From positions 1 to 37,213 of the forward strand of contig CAZKHG010000032.1 in NCBI GenBank assembly GCA_964552655.1: a stretch of DNA of 37,213 nucleotides, read 5' to 3'. A program made the position numbers and the translations under genes. The notes under the pieces are model-generated. The model was not told where the DNA came from, searched no databases, and saw only the letters and a list, made by a program, of their open reading frames with translations. Below are positions 1 to 8,412 of the stretch, piece after piece; within the stretch, counting starts at the first letter, position 1, and every line of letters starts with the position of its first letter. This DNA comes from CAZKHG01 sp964552655 (GTDB lineage Bacteria > Bacteroidota > Bacteroidia > Bacteroidales > Tenuifilaceae).

Positions 1-301
1 AATAGTTACCAAATGACCAGTTGCCCAGCATTTCAAACATTGTATGATGATATGTGTCGTGTCCCACCTCCTCCAAGTCGTTATGCTTGCCTGAAACTCT
101 AAGGCACTTTTGAGTATTGGCAATTCTGGGGTATTTAACCGGTGAGTTCCCCAGGAAAATATCTTTGAACTGGTTCATCCCGGCGTTAGTAAACATGAGG
201 GTTGGGTCATTCTTAACCACCATTGGGGCAGAAGGAACCAACTGGTGGTTTTTGCCATGAAAAAATTCCAAAAAAGCTTTTCGAATCCGACTTGACTTCA
301 T
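1..301 (-). CDS. alaS: Alanine--tRNA ligase, N-terminal part (cut by window edge)
   Basis: Reading the minus strand from the ATG at 301-299 gives 100 codons with no stop up to the edge. The protein begins MKSSRIRKAFLEFF and contains FTNAGMNQFKDIFLG, KHNDLEEVGHD and HHTMFEMLGNWSFGNY, the class II catalytic-core signatures at the N-terminus of alanyl-tRNA synthetase. The enzyme charges tRNA-Ala in the cytoplasm; the tRNA-recognition, editing and C-terminal domains lie outside the window. The gene diverges from the M23 peptidase operon across a 147-bp spacer. Identification is firm because about 100 consecutive residues fit the family without gaps. Confidence 0.95.
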   Translation of the reverse strand, partial: MKSSRIRKAFLEFFHGKNHQLVPSAPMVVKNDPTLMFTNAGMNQFKDIFLGNSPVKYPRIANTQKCLRVSGKHNDLEEVGHDTYHHTMFEMLGNWSFGNY

Positions 302-370
302 AAAATCCAATATTTAAAACAATTACATCACTTTAGCTAATCATTTGATATCAACTTTTTTTTCAAAAAC

Positions 371-401
371 TTTGCAAAATTAAATATTTGCGTTAGATTT
401 G
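371..401 (+). promoter_or_regulatory. Predicted Bacteroidota-type promoter for the M23 operon
   Basis: TTTG at 371-374 and TAGATTTG at 394-401 are separated by 19 nt, a perfect fit to the phylum's housekeeping promoter pattern (-33 TTTG, -7 TAnnTTTG). The start codon of the first peptidase is 47 nt downstream. Seen in sequence; activity is inferred. Confidence 0.5.
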
Positions 402-448
402 TTGCCGTTGGTCAAAATAGAATCATTTAAAATACCTTTAATAAAAAG

Positions 449-1432
449 ATGGCAAAGGTTAAATATCGTTTTAATCCTCATACACTACAATTTGATAAAA
501 TTGCCATTCCGCTTAGTAAAAGAATTGCAAAAATAGCAATCCATTTTGTTTTGAGCTTAATGGTTGTTACTATTTTAACTTTGGCTTATTCATTTTTCTT
601 CGATACTCCCAAAGAAAAAATGCTAAAGCGCGAAATTGGTGAAATCCTGAGCAAATATGATCTATTAAAGGCTAAGATTAAGGGTACAGATGCAATACTT
701 ACAGAGATTCAGAAAAGGGACAATAACATCTACCGGGCAATCTTTGAAGCCGACACGATCCCAACCGCATACAGGGAAGGTGGTTATGGGGGTGCCAACA
801 AGTATGCTGCTTTTGAAAAATTTGAAAATGCCGATATCCTGATTAATACATCCGTATTAATTGACCAGATTACTTGGAAAGTATATGTTCAATCCAAATC
901 TTTTGATGATGTGATTGTTCTTGCCAAGAATAAAGATAGAATGAACGAATGCATGCCCGCCATTCAGCCTGTTTCAGTTAAAGAAATGGTTAGGATATCA
1001 GATGGCTATGGATATAGAACTGACCCATTTACCAGGGTTAGAACTATGCATTGTGGGGTTGATTTTACCGGTCCAGTGGGTGTTCCTGTTTATGCAACTG
1101 GCGATGGAGTTGTTATTGAAGCTGGTTATTCATTCAATGGGTATGGCAATCAAATTATTATAGATCATGGTTTCGGGTATAAAACACGATACGCCCACCT
1201 CAAAAAGCTAAATGTTAATATTGGTGTTAACGTAAAAAGAGGTGAGATCATAGGAGCCCTGGGCAACTCCGGTAAAAGCACCGGGCCCCATTTGCACTAC
1301 GAGGTTTACTACCGCGATAAATCTACCGATCCCATGAACTATTTTAACGATATTTCCAGTGAAGAATATGATGAAATGATAAAAAATGCCACTTCAAGGC
1401 AATTAGAGGATTACTCATTTTCTGATGAATAA
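449..1432 (+). CDS. Membrane-anchored M23 family metallopeptidase (first of a tandem pair)
   Basis: 327 residues. A basic cytoplasmic N-terminus is followed by one membrane segment at about 27-51, a charged probably coiled-coil stretch (about 53-92), a linker, and a C-terminal LytM/M23 domain from about 185 to 300. All expected zinc and catalytic residues are visible: H201 and D205 in HCGVD, H250 in YAH, and H281/H283 in GPHLHYE. Family members cut peptide cross-links in peptidoglycan or act as scaffolds; the intact motif suggests an active enzyme facing the periplasm. It lies 46 nt before a paralogue of the same layout and diverges from alaS. Target and role in division or shape are not known from sequence. 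Confidence 0.9.
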   Translation: MAKVKYRFNPHTLQFDKIAIPLSKRIAKIAIHFVLSLMVVTILTLAYSFFFDTPKEKMLKREIGEILSKYDLLKAKIKGTDAILTEIQKRDNNIYRAIFEADTIPTAYREGGYGGANKYAAFEKFENADILINTSVLIDQITWKVYVQSKSFDDVIVLAKNKDRMNECMPAIQPVSVKEMVRISDGYGYRTDPFTRVRTMHCGVDFTGPVGVPVYATGDGVVIEAGYSFNGYGNQIIIDHGFGYKTRYAHLKKLNVNIGVNVKRGEIIGALGNSGKSTGPHLHYEVYYRDKSTDPMNYFNDISSEEYDEMIKNATSRQLEDYSFSDE

Positions 1433-1462
1433 TTGCTACAATTTATTTTTTTCATATTTTTG
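1433..1462 (+). promoter_or_regulatory. Possible internal promoter for the second M23 gene
   Basis: TTG at 1433-1435, N19, then TATTTTTG at 1455-1462 fits TTG-N19-TAnnTTTG. It lies in the 46-nt spacer between the two peptidase genes and leaves only about 16 nt before the next ATG, so any leader would be very short. The spacer is A+T rich, so a chance match is possible. Confidence 0.3.
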
Positions 1463-1478
1463 ATTTAAAATTTGATAG

Positions 1479-2450
1479 ATGCCAAAGAGTAAATACAGAT
1501 TTAACCCCGATTCTCTGAGTTTTGATAAGGTTCGGTTTACCTTTAGACAAAAATTAGGAAGGGTTTTAACTGTCTTTATTGCAACCCTGGTGATTTCTAT
1601 TACCTACTATTCCATTTTCACCTCTTTTTTCGATACCCCGAAAGAAAGGGGGCTAAGGCGCGAGAAGGATGAACTCCTTTTCCAGTTCGAACTTCTGAAT
1701 AACAAATTTACACAGGTTGAAGCTGTTTTAAAGGATATTCAGATTCGTGATGAAAATATCTACCGTACTATCTTTGAAGCTGAGCCAATCCCACTTTCAG
1801 TCAGAACAGCAGGTATGGGTGGAACAAACCGTTACAAGGAACTTGAAAAGCTATCAAATTCTGATATTGTTATTGATGCCACTAAACGGCTTGATCGCCT
1901 CCAAAAACAAATTTATATCCAGTCAAAATCATTTGATGAAATAACCGAACTTGCAAAAAACAAGGAGCAGATGACAAGGTGTGTCCCTGCTATTCAACCT
2001 GTTTCAAATAAAGATCTAACACGGGTTGCTTCACCCTTTGGAGTAAGGATTCATCCATTCTATAAAGTGCTCAAAATGCATACAGGCATGGATTTTACAG
2101 CCCCTGTCGGAACAGAGGTTTATTGTACCGGCGATGGAGTTGTGGTTGATGCCGACAACTCAAAAAGAGGTTATGGCAATTCTGTTGTGATTGACCATGG
2201 ATTTGGATATAAAACACTGTATGCCCACCTTAGCAAGATTTTTGTAAGACCAGGGCAAAAAGTTAAAAAGGCCGATTTAATTGGTCTGGTTGGAAATACC
2301 GGAATGAGCATGGCCCCACACCTGCATTACGAAGTTCGCTTAAATGACAACCCGATTAACCCGATTAACTTTTACTTTAACGATCTAACCCCCGAAGAAT
2401 ACGATAGAATGATTGAACTTGCTGCCAATAGCGGTCAATCACTTGACTAA
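1479..2450 (+). CDS. Membrane-anchored M23 family metallopeptidase (second of a tandem pair)
   Basis: 323 residues, collinear with the preceding peptidase: the same KYRFNP opening, a membrane segment at about 28-51, the shared FFDTPKE junction, a charged stretch, and an M23 domain with H201/D205 (HTGMD), H250 (YAH) and H281/H283 (APHLHYE). Every catalytic position has the same residue number in both proteins, so this is an ungapped duplication with considerable divergence. The enzyme is expected to be a periplasm-facing peptidoglycan endopeptidase. Both copies keep the complete zinc site, so neither looks like a degenerate regulator. The next gene starts 18 nt downstream, consistent with one transcript. 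Confidence 0.9.
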   Translation: MPKSKYRFNPDSLSFDKVRFTFRQKLGRVLTVFIATLVISITYYSIFTSFFDTPKERGLRREKDELLFQFELLNNKFTQVEAVLKDIQIRDENIYRTIFEAEPIPLSVRTAGMGGTNRYKELEKLSNSDIVIDATKRLDRLQKQIYIQSKSFDEITELAKNKEQMTRCVPAIQPVSNKDLTRVASPFGVRIHPFYKVLKMHTGMDFTAPVGTEVYCTGDGVVVDADNSKRGYGNSVVIDHGFGYKTLYAHLSKIFVRPGQKVKKADLIGLVGNTGMSMAPHLHYEVRLNDNPINPINFYFNDLTPEEYDRMIELAANSGQSLD

Positions 2451-2468
2451 CATATAATCCTTAATACC

Positions 2469-2804
2469 GTGCCCTATAAAGAAAAAAAGGTTGAAAAACT
2501 CTACTACTCCATCGGCGAAGTTGCAGAAATGTTTGACGTTAATACTTCACTGATCAGATTTTGGGAGAAAAACTTTGATGTAATTAAACCCCATAAAAAT
2601 AAAAAGGGAAACAGGTTCTTTACAAAAGACGATATCGAAAATCTTAAGTTGATCTATCACCTTGTAAAAGAAAAACGGCTTACCCTTGAAGGCGCTAGAA
2701 AAAAACTGGCAGAAAACAAACAGGACACGCTGAATAACTTTGAAGTTATTGAATCCCTTAAAAAAATTAAAGGGATGCTTCTGGAGATTAAAGAAGAACT
2801 TTAG
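2469..2804 (+). CDS. Small MerR-type transcriptional regulator (GTG start)
   Basis: 111 residues. The start is GTG at 2469. YYSIGEVAEMFDVNTSLIRF is a MerR-type winged helix-turn-helix (about 12-31), followed by the wing (KPHKNKKGNRFFTKDDIENL) and a helical tail ending KKIKGMLLEIKEEL. The effector domain is missing; the protein is little more than the DNA-binding domain plus a short helix that could dimerise. It lies in the M23 operon, 18 nt after the second peptidase and 12 nt before the Nif3 gene. Small MerR proteins beside alaS and M23 genes are familiar in Bacteroidota (recollection, not checked). No metal- or drug-binding cysteines are seen, and the target is unknown. Confidence 0.85.
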   Translation: MPYKEKKVEKLYYSIGEVAEMFDVNTSLIRFWEKNFDVIKPHKNKKGNRFFTKDDIENLKLIYHLVKEKRLTLEGARKKLAENKQDTLNNFEVIESLKKIKGMLLEIKEEL

Positions 2805-2816
2805 CACTTTTCACTT

Positions 2817-3911
2817 ATGACAATTCAAGATGTGGCTGCTCTCCTGGAGCAACTTGCACCATTATCGTACCAGGAACCGTACGACAATTCAGGATTACAG
2901 GTTGGATCTCCCAGCGCGAATCTCAAAGGAATTCTGATTTCCCTTGATATTACTCCGGATGTGGTTGCAGAGGCTTCATTAAAGGGTTGCAATTTAATTG
3001 TATCGCATCACCCATTAATTTTTTCCGGGCTAAAACATATTACCGAAAAATCCATCACTGAAAAGTCCATAGCGCTTGCAATTAAGAAGGATATTGCCAT
3101 TTACTCAGCGCATACGAATATAGACAATATCAAAGGAGGGGTTAACTCTAAAATTGCAGATCTGCTGGGTTTGAAAAGTCAAAAAATTCTTGTTCCTGCC
3201 CAAGATTCACTGGTTAAGCTGGTAACTTTTGTACCAACCAATGATGCTGATTCTGTCAGAATGGCCCTGTTTGATGCCGGAGCAGGTCATATTGGTAATT
3301 ACGACCAATGCTCCTACAACATTGATGGGAAAGGAAGCTTCAGGGGAGATGAAAGCACTAAGCCGTATGTTGGAGAAAAAGGGTTACTGCACTTTGAGCC
3401 AGAGGTTAGAATAGAAGTAATAGTTCCAAAGGTAAATATATCAAAGGTGGTGAAAGCGCTCATCAGCGCCCATCCATACGAAGAGGTTGCGTACGATGTT
3501 TACCCTTTACTAAATACCTTTCAAAATGCAGGTACAGGAATAATCGGCGAGCTGGAAATTGCAGCTGATGAAAAGGATCTGCTGAAATCGTTAAAAAAAA
3601 TCTTCAACTCCAAGTGCATTAGACATACAACTTTTTTGAATAAAAAAGTTAAAAAAGTGGCAGTATGCGGAGGTAGCGGTGCATCTATGCTTTCTAGGGC
3701 CATTGATGCAGGTGCAGATATTTTCATATCCGCCGATTTTAAATACCACCAATTTTTCGAAGCTGAAAGCAGAATACTTATCGCTGATATCGGGCACTTT
3801 GAAAGCGAACAATTTACAGTGGATATTTTTTATGACTATCTTATCAAAAATTTACCTAAATTTGCAGTCTTTAAATCGGAGATAAATACTAATCCTATTA
3901 ACTACTTATAA
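2817..3911 (+). CDS. Nif3-like (DUF34/YbgI) dinuclear metal-centre protein
   Basis: 364 residues, the long form of the family, with an inserted domain between two Nif3 halves. Metal ligands are visible: H64/H65 in VSHHPLIFSG, H99 and D103 in SAHTNID, and H327/E331 in DIGHFESEQ. The insertion (about 125-230, ending HPYEEVAYDVYPL) is the PII-like region of longer homologues. Proteins of this family form toroidal hexamers with two metals per subunit. They are often labelled GTP cyclohydrolase I type 2, but the reaction is not settled, so no enzyme name is given. The next gene begins 5 nt downstream, indicating co-transcription with the zinc-ribbon protein. Confidence 0.9.
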   Translation: MTIQDVAALLEQLAPLSYQEPYDNSGLQVGSPSANLKGILISLDITPDVVAEASLKGCNLIVSHHPLIFSGLKHITEKSITEKSIALAIKKDIAIYSAHTNIDNIKGGVNSKIADLLGLKSQKILVPAQDSLVKLVTFVPTNDADSVRMALFDAGAGHIGNYDQCSYNIDGKGSFRGDESTKPYVGEKGLLHFEPEVRIEVIVPKVNISKVVKALISAHPYEEVAYDVYPLLNTFQNAGTGIIGELEIAADEKDLLKSLKKIFNSKCIRHTTFLNKKVKKVAVCGGSGASMLSRAIDAGADIFISADFKYHQFFEAESRILIADIGHFESEQFTVDIFYDYLIKNLPKFAVFKSEINTNPINYL

Positions 3912-3916
3912 AAGGT

Positions 3917-4687
3917 ATGGCACCAAAAAGCAAACCAGTTGAGATTACAGAACTTTCGGTTGAGGAAAAACTCAAAATTCTTTACGAACTCCAACAAGTT
4001 GATTCTAAGATAGATGAAATTAAAACTCTAAGAGGTGAACTTCCCCTGGAAGTTCAGGACCTTGAAGACGAGATTGAAGGCCTCGAAACCCGAATTCAAA
4101 ACCTCCACAAAGAGATTGAGGAATTTGAGGCTATGAGCCATAAGAAAAAACAGGAGATCAAGGATGCCGAAGGTTTAATCAAAAAATACGAAGAGCAACA
4201 AAATAACGTTCGCAATAACCGGGAGTTCGATTCATTATCAAAAGAAATTGAATATCAGAAACTTGAAATTGAACTTTGTGAAAAAAGAATCAAAGAGTTT
4301 AACGCCCAGGCCAAGGAGAAGAAACAATCCATCGAACAGGCCAAAACTCTTTTAGAAGAACGCAAGATAGACTTGAAAAATAAGAAAACTGAGCTGGATG
4401 AGATTATATCAGAAACTCAAAAAGAAGAGGATGAGCTCAACCGGAGATCAGATACCTACCACGAAATGCTTGAAAGCAGAATCTCATTAGCCTACAAGCG
4501 CATCAGAACTAATGCTCGCAATGGGCTGGCTGTTGTTACTGTAAAACGTGATGCTTGTGGTGGTTGCTTTAACAAAATTCCACCTCAGCGTCAACTGGAT
4601 ATCAAGATTCGCAAAAAAATTATAGTTTGTGAGTACTGCGGAAGAATTCTTGTTGACGATGGATTTTCAGGTGAACAAGAAAGCTAG
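3917..4687 (+). CDS. Coiled-coil C4 zinc-ribbon protein (DUF164/CT398-like)
   Basis: 256 residues. About 15-195 is an almost continuous charged coiled coil rich in E, K, Q and L. It ends in a zinc ribbon with C214-x2-C217 (CGGC) and C238-x2-C241 (CEYC), followed by GRILVDD. This is the layout of the family often found beside nif3-like genes. Members are thought to be scaffold or nucleic-acid-associated proteins; the biochemical role is not established. There is no signal peptide, so it should be cytoplasmic. It is last in the operon that starts with the M23 pair and is followed 20 nt later by a strong terminator. Confidence 0.88.
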   Translation: MAPKSKPVEITELSVEEKLKILYELQQVDSKIDEIKTLRGELPLEVQDLEDEIEGLETRIQNLHKEIEEFEAMSHKKKQEIKDAEGLIKKYEEQQNNVRNNREFDSLSKEIEYQKLEIELCEKRIKEFNAQAKEKKQSIEQAKTLLEERKIDLKNKKTELDEIISETQKEEDELNRRSDTYHEMLESRISLAYKRIRTNARNGLAVVTVKRDACGGCFNKIPPQRQLDIKIRKKIIVCEYCGRILVDDGFSGEQES

Positions 4688-4707
4688 ACTTTATATTGCT
4701 GAAAAAT

Positions 4708-4734
4708 AAAAAGCAGGCAAAAGCCTGCTTTTTT
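4708..4734. terminator. Bidirectional intrinsic terminator
   Basis: An 11-bp perfect stem (4708-4718 with 4723-4733; core AGCAGGC/GCCTGCT) closes an AAAA loop. A runs on the left and T runs on the right give a U-tract in both directions. It separates the convergent zinc-ribbon and beta-galactosidase genes. Confidence 0.85.
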
Positions 4735-4739
4735 CATTA

Positions 4740-7700
4740 TCAGAACGGAACTATACGATAAGCGTAGGAATAATCCATGTAAGGTAATCGGTATTTTTCC
4801 AATGGCAAAGACCACCAGCTATCTATTCCTCCAACTCCCATTTGCTTAAAATCAATGTCCAGGTGCACATATTTGTCAGGAACTAGTTCAGCTGAATGAA
4901 CCTGTCCTTTTTGTTCGCCCGGGAAAAGCTGATCGGGGCTAAAAGGCAGCGCATTAACATTCAGGTAATTATCAATAAATTCAACTTTAAAACCGTTCCC
5001 GGTGGCTGTTGATAATTTTGCCCATCGAACATCCGTTTTATTTCCACTCTCCTGAGGTCGAACATAGTGGAAATACTGTTCTTTTATTTCCCCTTTAAAT
5101 ACACCTAGCATTGTATATGTCTTCCTGTCGCAGTATGATTCAGAAGGTCCTCGCCCGTACCACTCAATGTTTGTAAAATTGGCAGGAAGTAGAAAATGAT
5201 TCCCAAACTTAAACATCATGGGGTGCTGTCCCCATAATGCATGAAACTCATTACCAATAGTAAGAACCCCATTGCCATCAACCTGATATATCATTCTATA
5301 ACTTGCATCCCCGCTCAATAACGAGTAATCACATACAACCTTAACTCCTGTTTCTTCCTGACTTAAGCTGATATTGACCAGTTTAGCTTGTTTACCTGCA
5401 TCTTTCCATTCAAGTAATTTACGCTGTAAACCTGCACCATAATCGTTATCGTTCGGTGGCCGCCAGAAATTAACCTGTGGCCCACTTTCAATAAACTTAT
5501 ACCCGTTATAATAATACGAGGTTATAGCACCTGTCTTTTTACTAATCAATACCTCGAAAGTTTTCCCTTTTATTGAAATCTCTGAAGCCTCATCTTTAAC
5601 TGAGACGTTTGATTTATATTGTGTGTTCAAATTGATGAAATTCTGATAGAGTATAAATTCAGCCCTGGCCTGCTCATGATTGGCCGGTACTAATCCTTCT
5701 GGTGATTTAGTGTTTGCAAAAAATTGAATAGTATAATCTTTATTTAGAAGGAAGTTATATTTAAGATTGATTTTCAGGGTTCCCGATTCACCTGGTTTTA
5801 AATCGAGATCGGGTACCTGTCCCTCTTTTTTGATGATGCCATTCTCCAAGAGAGCCCATTTTATGCTGAAATTGGATAAATCTCTGAAGAAGTAGCCGTT
5901 GGTGATTGCCAATTCCCCACTTATCGGATCAAAAGATGTAAACTTGATATTTTGGTAAATCCTTTTCATTTCCCAGGCATGGGGGTTTGGTTTACGATCT
6001 GGCTGCATAATGCCGTTAATCAGAAAATTATTATCGCTGGGCGTATTCTTAGGGCCCCAATCACCTCCATAGCCGAAAAACTTTACATCATTTTTTTCCA
6101 GCCAAACTCCCTGGTCAACCCAATCCCAAATAAATCCGCCTTGCAGGCCGGGATAGGACTCAATTACATCCCAATACTCCTTAAAATTACCTAAACTGTT
6201 GCCCATTGCATGGGCATATTCGCACATTATCAAAGGGCGGTTCTTATTTGCGTTGGAATATGATATAAGGCTATTCGGCGACGGATACATAGGGCAGATA
6301 ATATCAGTATTCCATTCCTCCTGAGCCCTTTCATACTGTATTGGTCTTGAGTTATCGTACGATTTCCCCCATTTATAGCATTCGTACATATTATACCCAT
6401 TCCCGGCCTCGTTACCCAAAGACCAGGTGATAATACAGGGATGATTTTTATCCCTGATCATCATCCGGCTGAAACGGTCAAGGTGAGCATTAAGCCATAA
6501 AGGGTTATTTGCCAAAGTTTTATCCAGTTTATACCCCATTCCGTGTGATTCAATATTTGCCTCATCAATAATATAAATACCATATTCATCGCATAGATCG
6601 TACCATTCAGGGGTATTGGGGTAATGACAAGTTCTAACAGCATTTACGTTAAACATTTTCATCAATTTGATATCTTCCACCATTTGATCATGGGTAATTA
6701 CCTGATGGGTTTCAGGATGAGTTTCATGCCTATTTACCCCCTTAATGTAAATCCGTTTACCATTTACCAGAAAATCACGGCCTTTAACCTCAATTGTTCT
6801 AAATCCCGTTTTACGTGATATAACCTCAATAATCTCAGCATTTTTATCTTTTAACACCAATGTAAGCAGATACAAATCAGGCAATTCCGCTGACCATGCT
6901 TTTACCGAAGGTATAGTTGCCTGTGTTGTTATCCTCGCTTTACCCTCGGCTGTTTCCGGGAAACGTAACTCCTGGTAAAGTAAAACTTTCCCTTTGATGT
7001 CAGTTAAGTTTACTTCGCAGGTGTAATCTGACACCCTGATACCTGATGGATTCTCAAGTTCTACATCAAGGTTAAGAAGACCAGCTGTATAAGTATCGTT
7101 CAGGGTGGCTATTGCTTTGTAATCTGAAAAATGAACTTTGGGGCGTGCATAAACATAAACTTCACGGGTTATTCCTGAAATTCTCCAGAAATCCTGACAC
7201 TCAAGGTAAGAAGCATCGCTCCAGCGATAAACCTCTATGGCGACCACATTTTCACCGGTCTTTAGGTAAGGCGTAATGTCAAATTCGGCTTCCAACTTGC
7301 TATCCTGACTATATCCAACCTTTTGACCATTCACCCAAATATAAAATGCTGATTTAACCGCACCCAAATGGATAAAAACCTCCATCCCTTTCAATTTCTC
7401 GGGGAGTATGAATTTCTTTCTGTAACTACCTACAGGGTTTAAACTATCTGGTATATCAGGAGGATTAGGGTTTGAGGTATTAAATTCATAATCACTATTT
7501 ACATATATTGGAGTTCCGTAACCTTTAAACTCCCAGTTGGCAGGTACAGGAAAATCAACCCATTTGCTATCATCAAAATCAGGTTTATAAAAATCAAGAG
7601 GCCTTTTTTCCGGGTGATCAACCCAGCTGAACTTCCATGTTCCATTAAGCGAAAGGAATCTTTCCGATTGGTTTTTATCACCTTTTTTGGCCTTTTCAAT

Positions 7701-7844
7701 ATTTTCAAAAGGGAAATAGGAAGCCCTCATGGGCAAACGGTTGATCTGAAATATTGCAGGATTTTCCCAGTCTGGATTCAGGGTTTGTCCAATTGCTGAT
7801 GAAGTGAGCAATATCAGTGCTAAAACGGGAAGAGTCTTTTTCAT
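4740..7844 (-). CDS. Exported GH2 beta-galactosidase (LacZ-like)
   Basis: 1034 residues, the usual size of long LacZ-type enzymes. A signal peptide (MKKTLPVLALILLTSSAIGQ) directs export. In order come the sugar-binding jelly-roll domain (about 60-235), an Ig-like domain (about 237-345), the TIM barrel (about 347-640), and the C-terminal beta-sandwich with WYGRGPSESYCDR near its middle. The acid/base E479 lies in SLGNEAGNG and the nucleophile E542 in MCEYAHAMGNS. It hydrolyses terminal beta-galactosides, or related glycosides, in the periplasm or at the surface. There is no T9SS C-terminal sorting domain. It stands alone: no SusC/SusD pair, sulfatase or regulator is adjacent, so the natural glycan cannot be inferred. 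Confidence 0.93.
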   Translation of the reverse strand: MKKTLPVLALILLTSSAIGQTLNPDWENPAIFQINRLPMRASYFPFENIEKAKKGDKNQSERFLSLNGTWKFSWVDHPEKRPLDFYKPDFDDSKWVDFPVPANWEFKGYGTPIYVNSDYEFNTSNPNPPDIPDSLNPVGSYRKKFILPEKLKGMEVFIHLGAVKSAFYIWVNGQKVGYSQDSKLEAEFDITPYLKTGENVVAIEVYRWSDASYLECQDFWRISGITREVYVYARPKVHFSDYKAIATLNDTYTAGLLNLDVELENPSGIRVSDYTCEVNLTDIKGKVLLYQELRFPETAEGKARITTQATIPSVKAWSAELPDLYLLTLVLKDKNAEIIEVISRKTGFRTIEVKGRDFLVNGKRIYIKGVNRHETHPETHQVITHDQMVEDIKLMKMFNVNAVRTCHYPNTPEWYDLCDEYGIYIIDEANIESHGMGYKLDKTLANNPLWLNAHLDRFSRMMIRDKNHPCIITWSLGNEAGNGYNMYECYKWGKSYDNSRPIQYERAQEEWNTDIICPMYPSPNSLISYSNANKNRPLIMCEYAHAMGNSLGNFKEYWDVIESYPGLQGGFIWDWVDQGVWLEKNDVKFFGYGGDWGPKNTPSDNNFLINGIMQPDRKPNPHAWEMKRIYQNIKFTSFDPISGELAITNGYFFRDLSNFSIKWALLENGIIKKEGQVPDLDLKPGESGTLKINLKYNFLLNKDYTIQFFANTKSPEGLVPANHEQARAEFILYQNFINLNTQYKSNVSVKDEASEISIKGKTFEVLISKKTGAITSYYYNGYKFIESGPQVNFWRPPNDNDYGAGLQRKLLEWKDAGKQAKLVNISLSQEETGVKVVCDYSLLSGDASYRMIYQVDGNGVLTIGNEFHALWGQHPMMFKFGNHFLLPANFTNIEWYGRGPSESYCDRKTYTMLGVFKGEIKEQYFHYVRPQESGNKTDVRWAKLSTATGNGFKVEFIDNYLNVNALPFSPDQLFPGEQKGQVHSAELVPDKYVHLDIDFKQMGVGGIDSWWSLPLEKYRLPYMDYSYAYRIVPF

Positions 7845-7926
7845 AGGAGCGGATTTAAATTGTATTGTTATTCTCAGAGCATATAAATATATAAATTAAC
7901 ATGCAATAATTTTTTTTAAATAGAAC

Positions 7927-7950
7927 AAAAAAGGCGGAAAGGATCCGCCT
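7927..7950 (-). terminator. Intrinsic terminator upstream of the beta-galactosidase gene
   Basis: AGGCGGA (7932-7938) pairs with TCCGCCT (7944-7950) around a 5-nt loop. Read on the minus strand it is followed by six T residues. It can stop read-through from the toxin-antitoxin locus into the beta-galactosidase gene, implying that the latter has its own promoter in the 80-bp A+T-rich spacer at 7845-7926. Confidence 0.65.
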
Positions 7951-8036
7951 AAAATATATTACACTAAATATTATTAACGCTCCCACACTAAATTGCGTTT
8001 GGAAGCAAAGAACCGCTTCTTTATCCCCCGATAATT

Positions 8037-8067
8037 AAAAACCAAAGTACGAAAAACTTTGGTTTTT
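8037..8067. terminator. Hairpin terminator downstream of the toxin remnant
   Basis: A perfect 12-bp inverted repeat (AAAAACCAAAGT at 8037-8048, ACTTTGGTTTTT at 8056-8067) surrounds a 7-nt loop. The A/T ends give a U-tract in both directions. It lies 45 bp past the ancestral stop of the RelE-like remnant and is likely the terminator of that operon. The rest of 7951-8111 holds only weak small inverted repeats and no gene I can support. Confidence 0.7.
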
Positions 8068-8111
8068 GCATCGCTGCCCAAATGGAATTTAGCGCGTGTT
8101 AGCAATAGTTG

Positions 8112-8412
8112 CTATTTTATTCGCAAGTCGTCAGGGTTCTATCTACAATCCCAAATAGAATGGACAATTAGCTTTTCATTGTCGTATTCGTAAAAAAGAA
8201 TATAATCATCAATGATAAGTCCCCGAACAGATTCAATTTCTGTATTTAAGCCAATGTCGGGTTGTTTTAAAAGGATTTTAAGTTCTTTGTTTAACCTTTG
8301 GTATAAGTTTGGCGGAATATGTCATATTTTTATTTCTTTCGGCATAAAACTCAAGAATCTTGAAAAGTTTAATCTGGGCACTATGAGACCAAATTATCTT
8401 GCGCTTAGCCAT
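8112..8412 (-). pseudogene. RelE/ParE-superfamily toxin, inactivated by frameshift and nonsense codon
   Basis: From the ATG at 8412-8410 the reading begins MAKRKIIWSHSAQIKLFKIL and then EFYAERNK, a typical ParE/RelE-like N-terminus. After residue 36 (CTT at 8307-8305) one extra base, near 8304, throws the frame out and a TAA at 8280-8278 ends a 44-residue product. Skipping that base restores a family-like protein: YQRLNKELKILLKQPDIGLN, then ESVRGLIIDDYILFYEYDN, then HSIWDCR. A second lesion follows: TAG at 8141-8139, where the frame otherwise continues NPDDLRIK to a natural TAG at 8114-8112. Homologues I recall have Q at this point (CAG to TAG), but that is memory. The remnant overlaps the upstream antitoxin-like gene by 19 bp, the usual toxin-antitoxin arrangement. 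With two lesions a sequencing error is less likely than decay. Confidence 0.8.
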
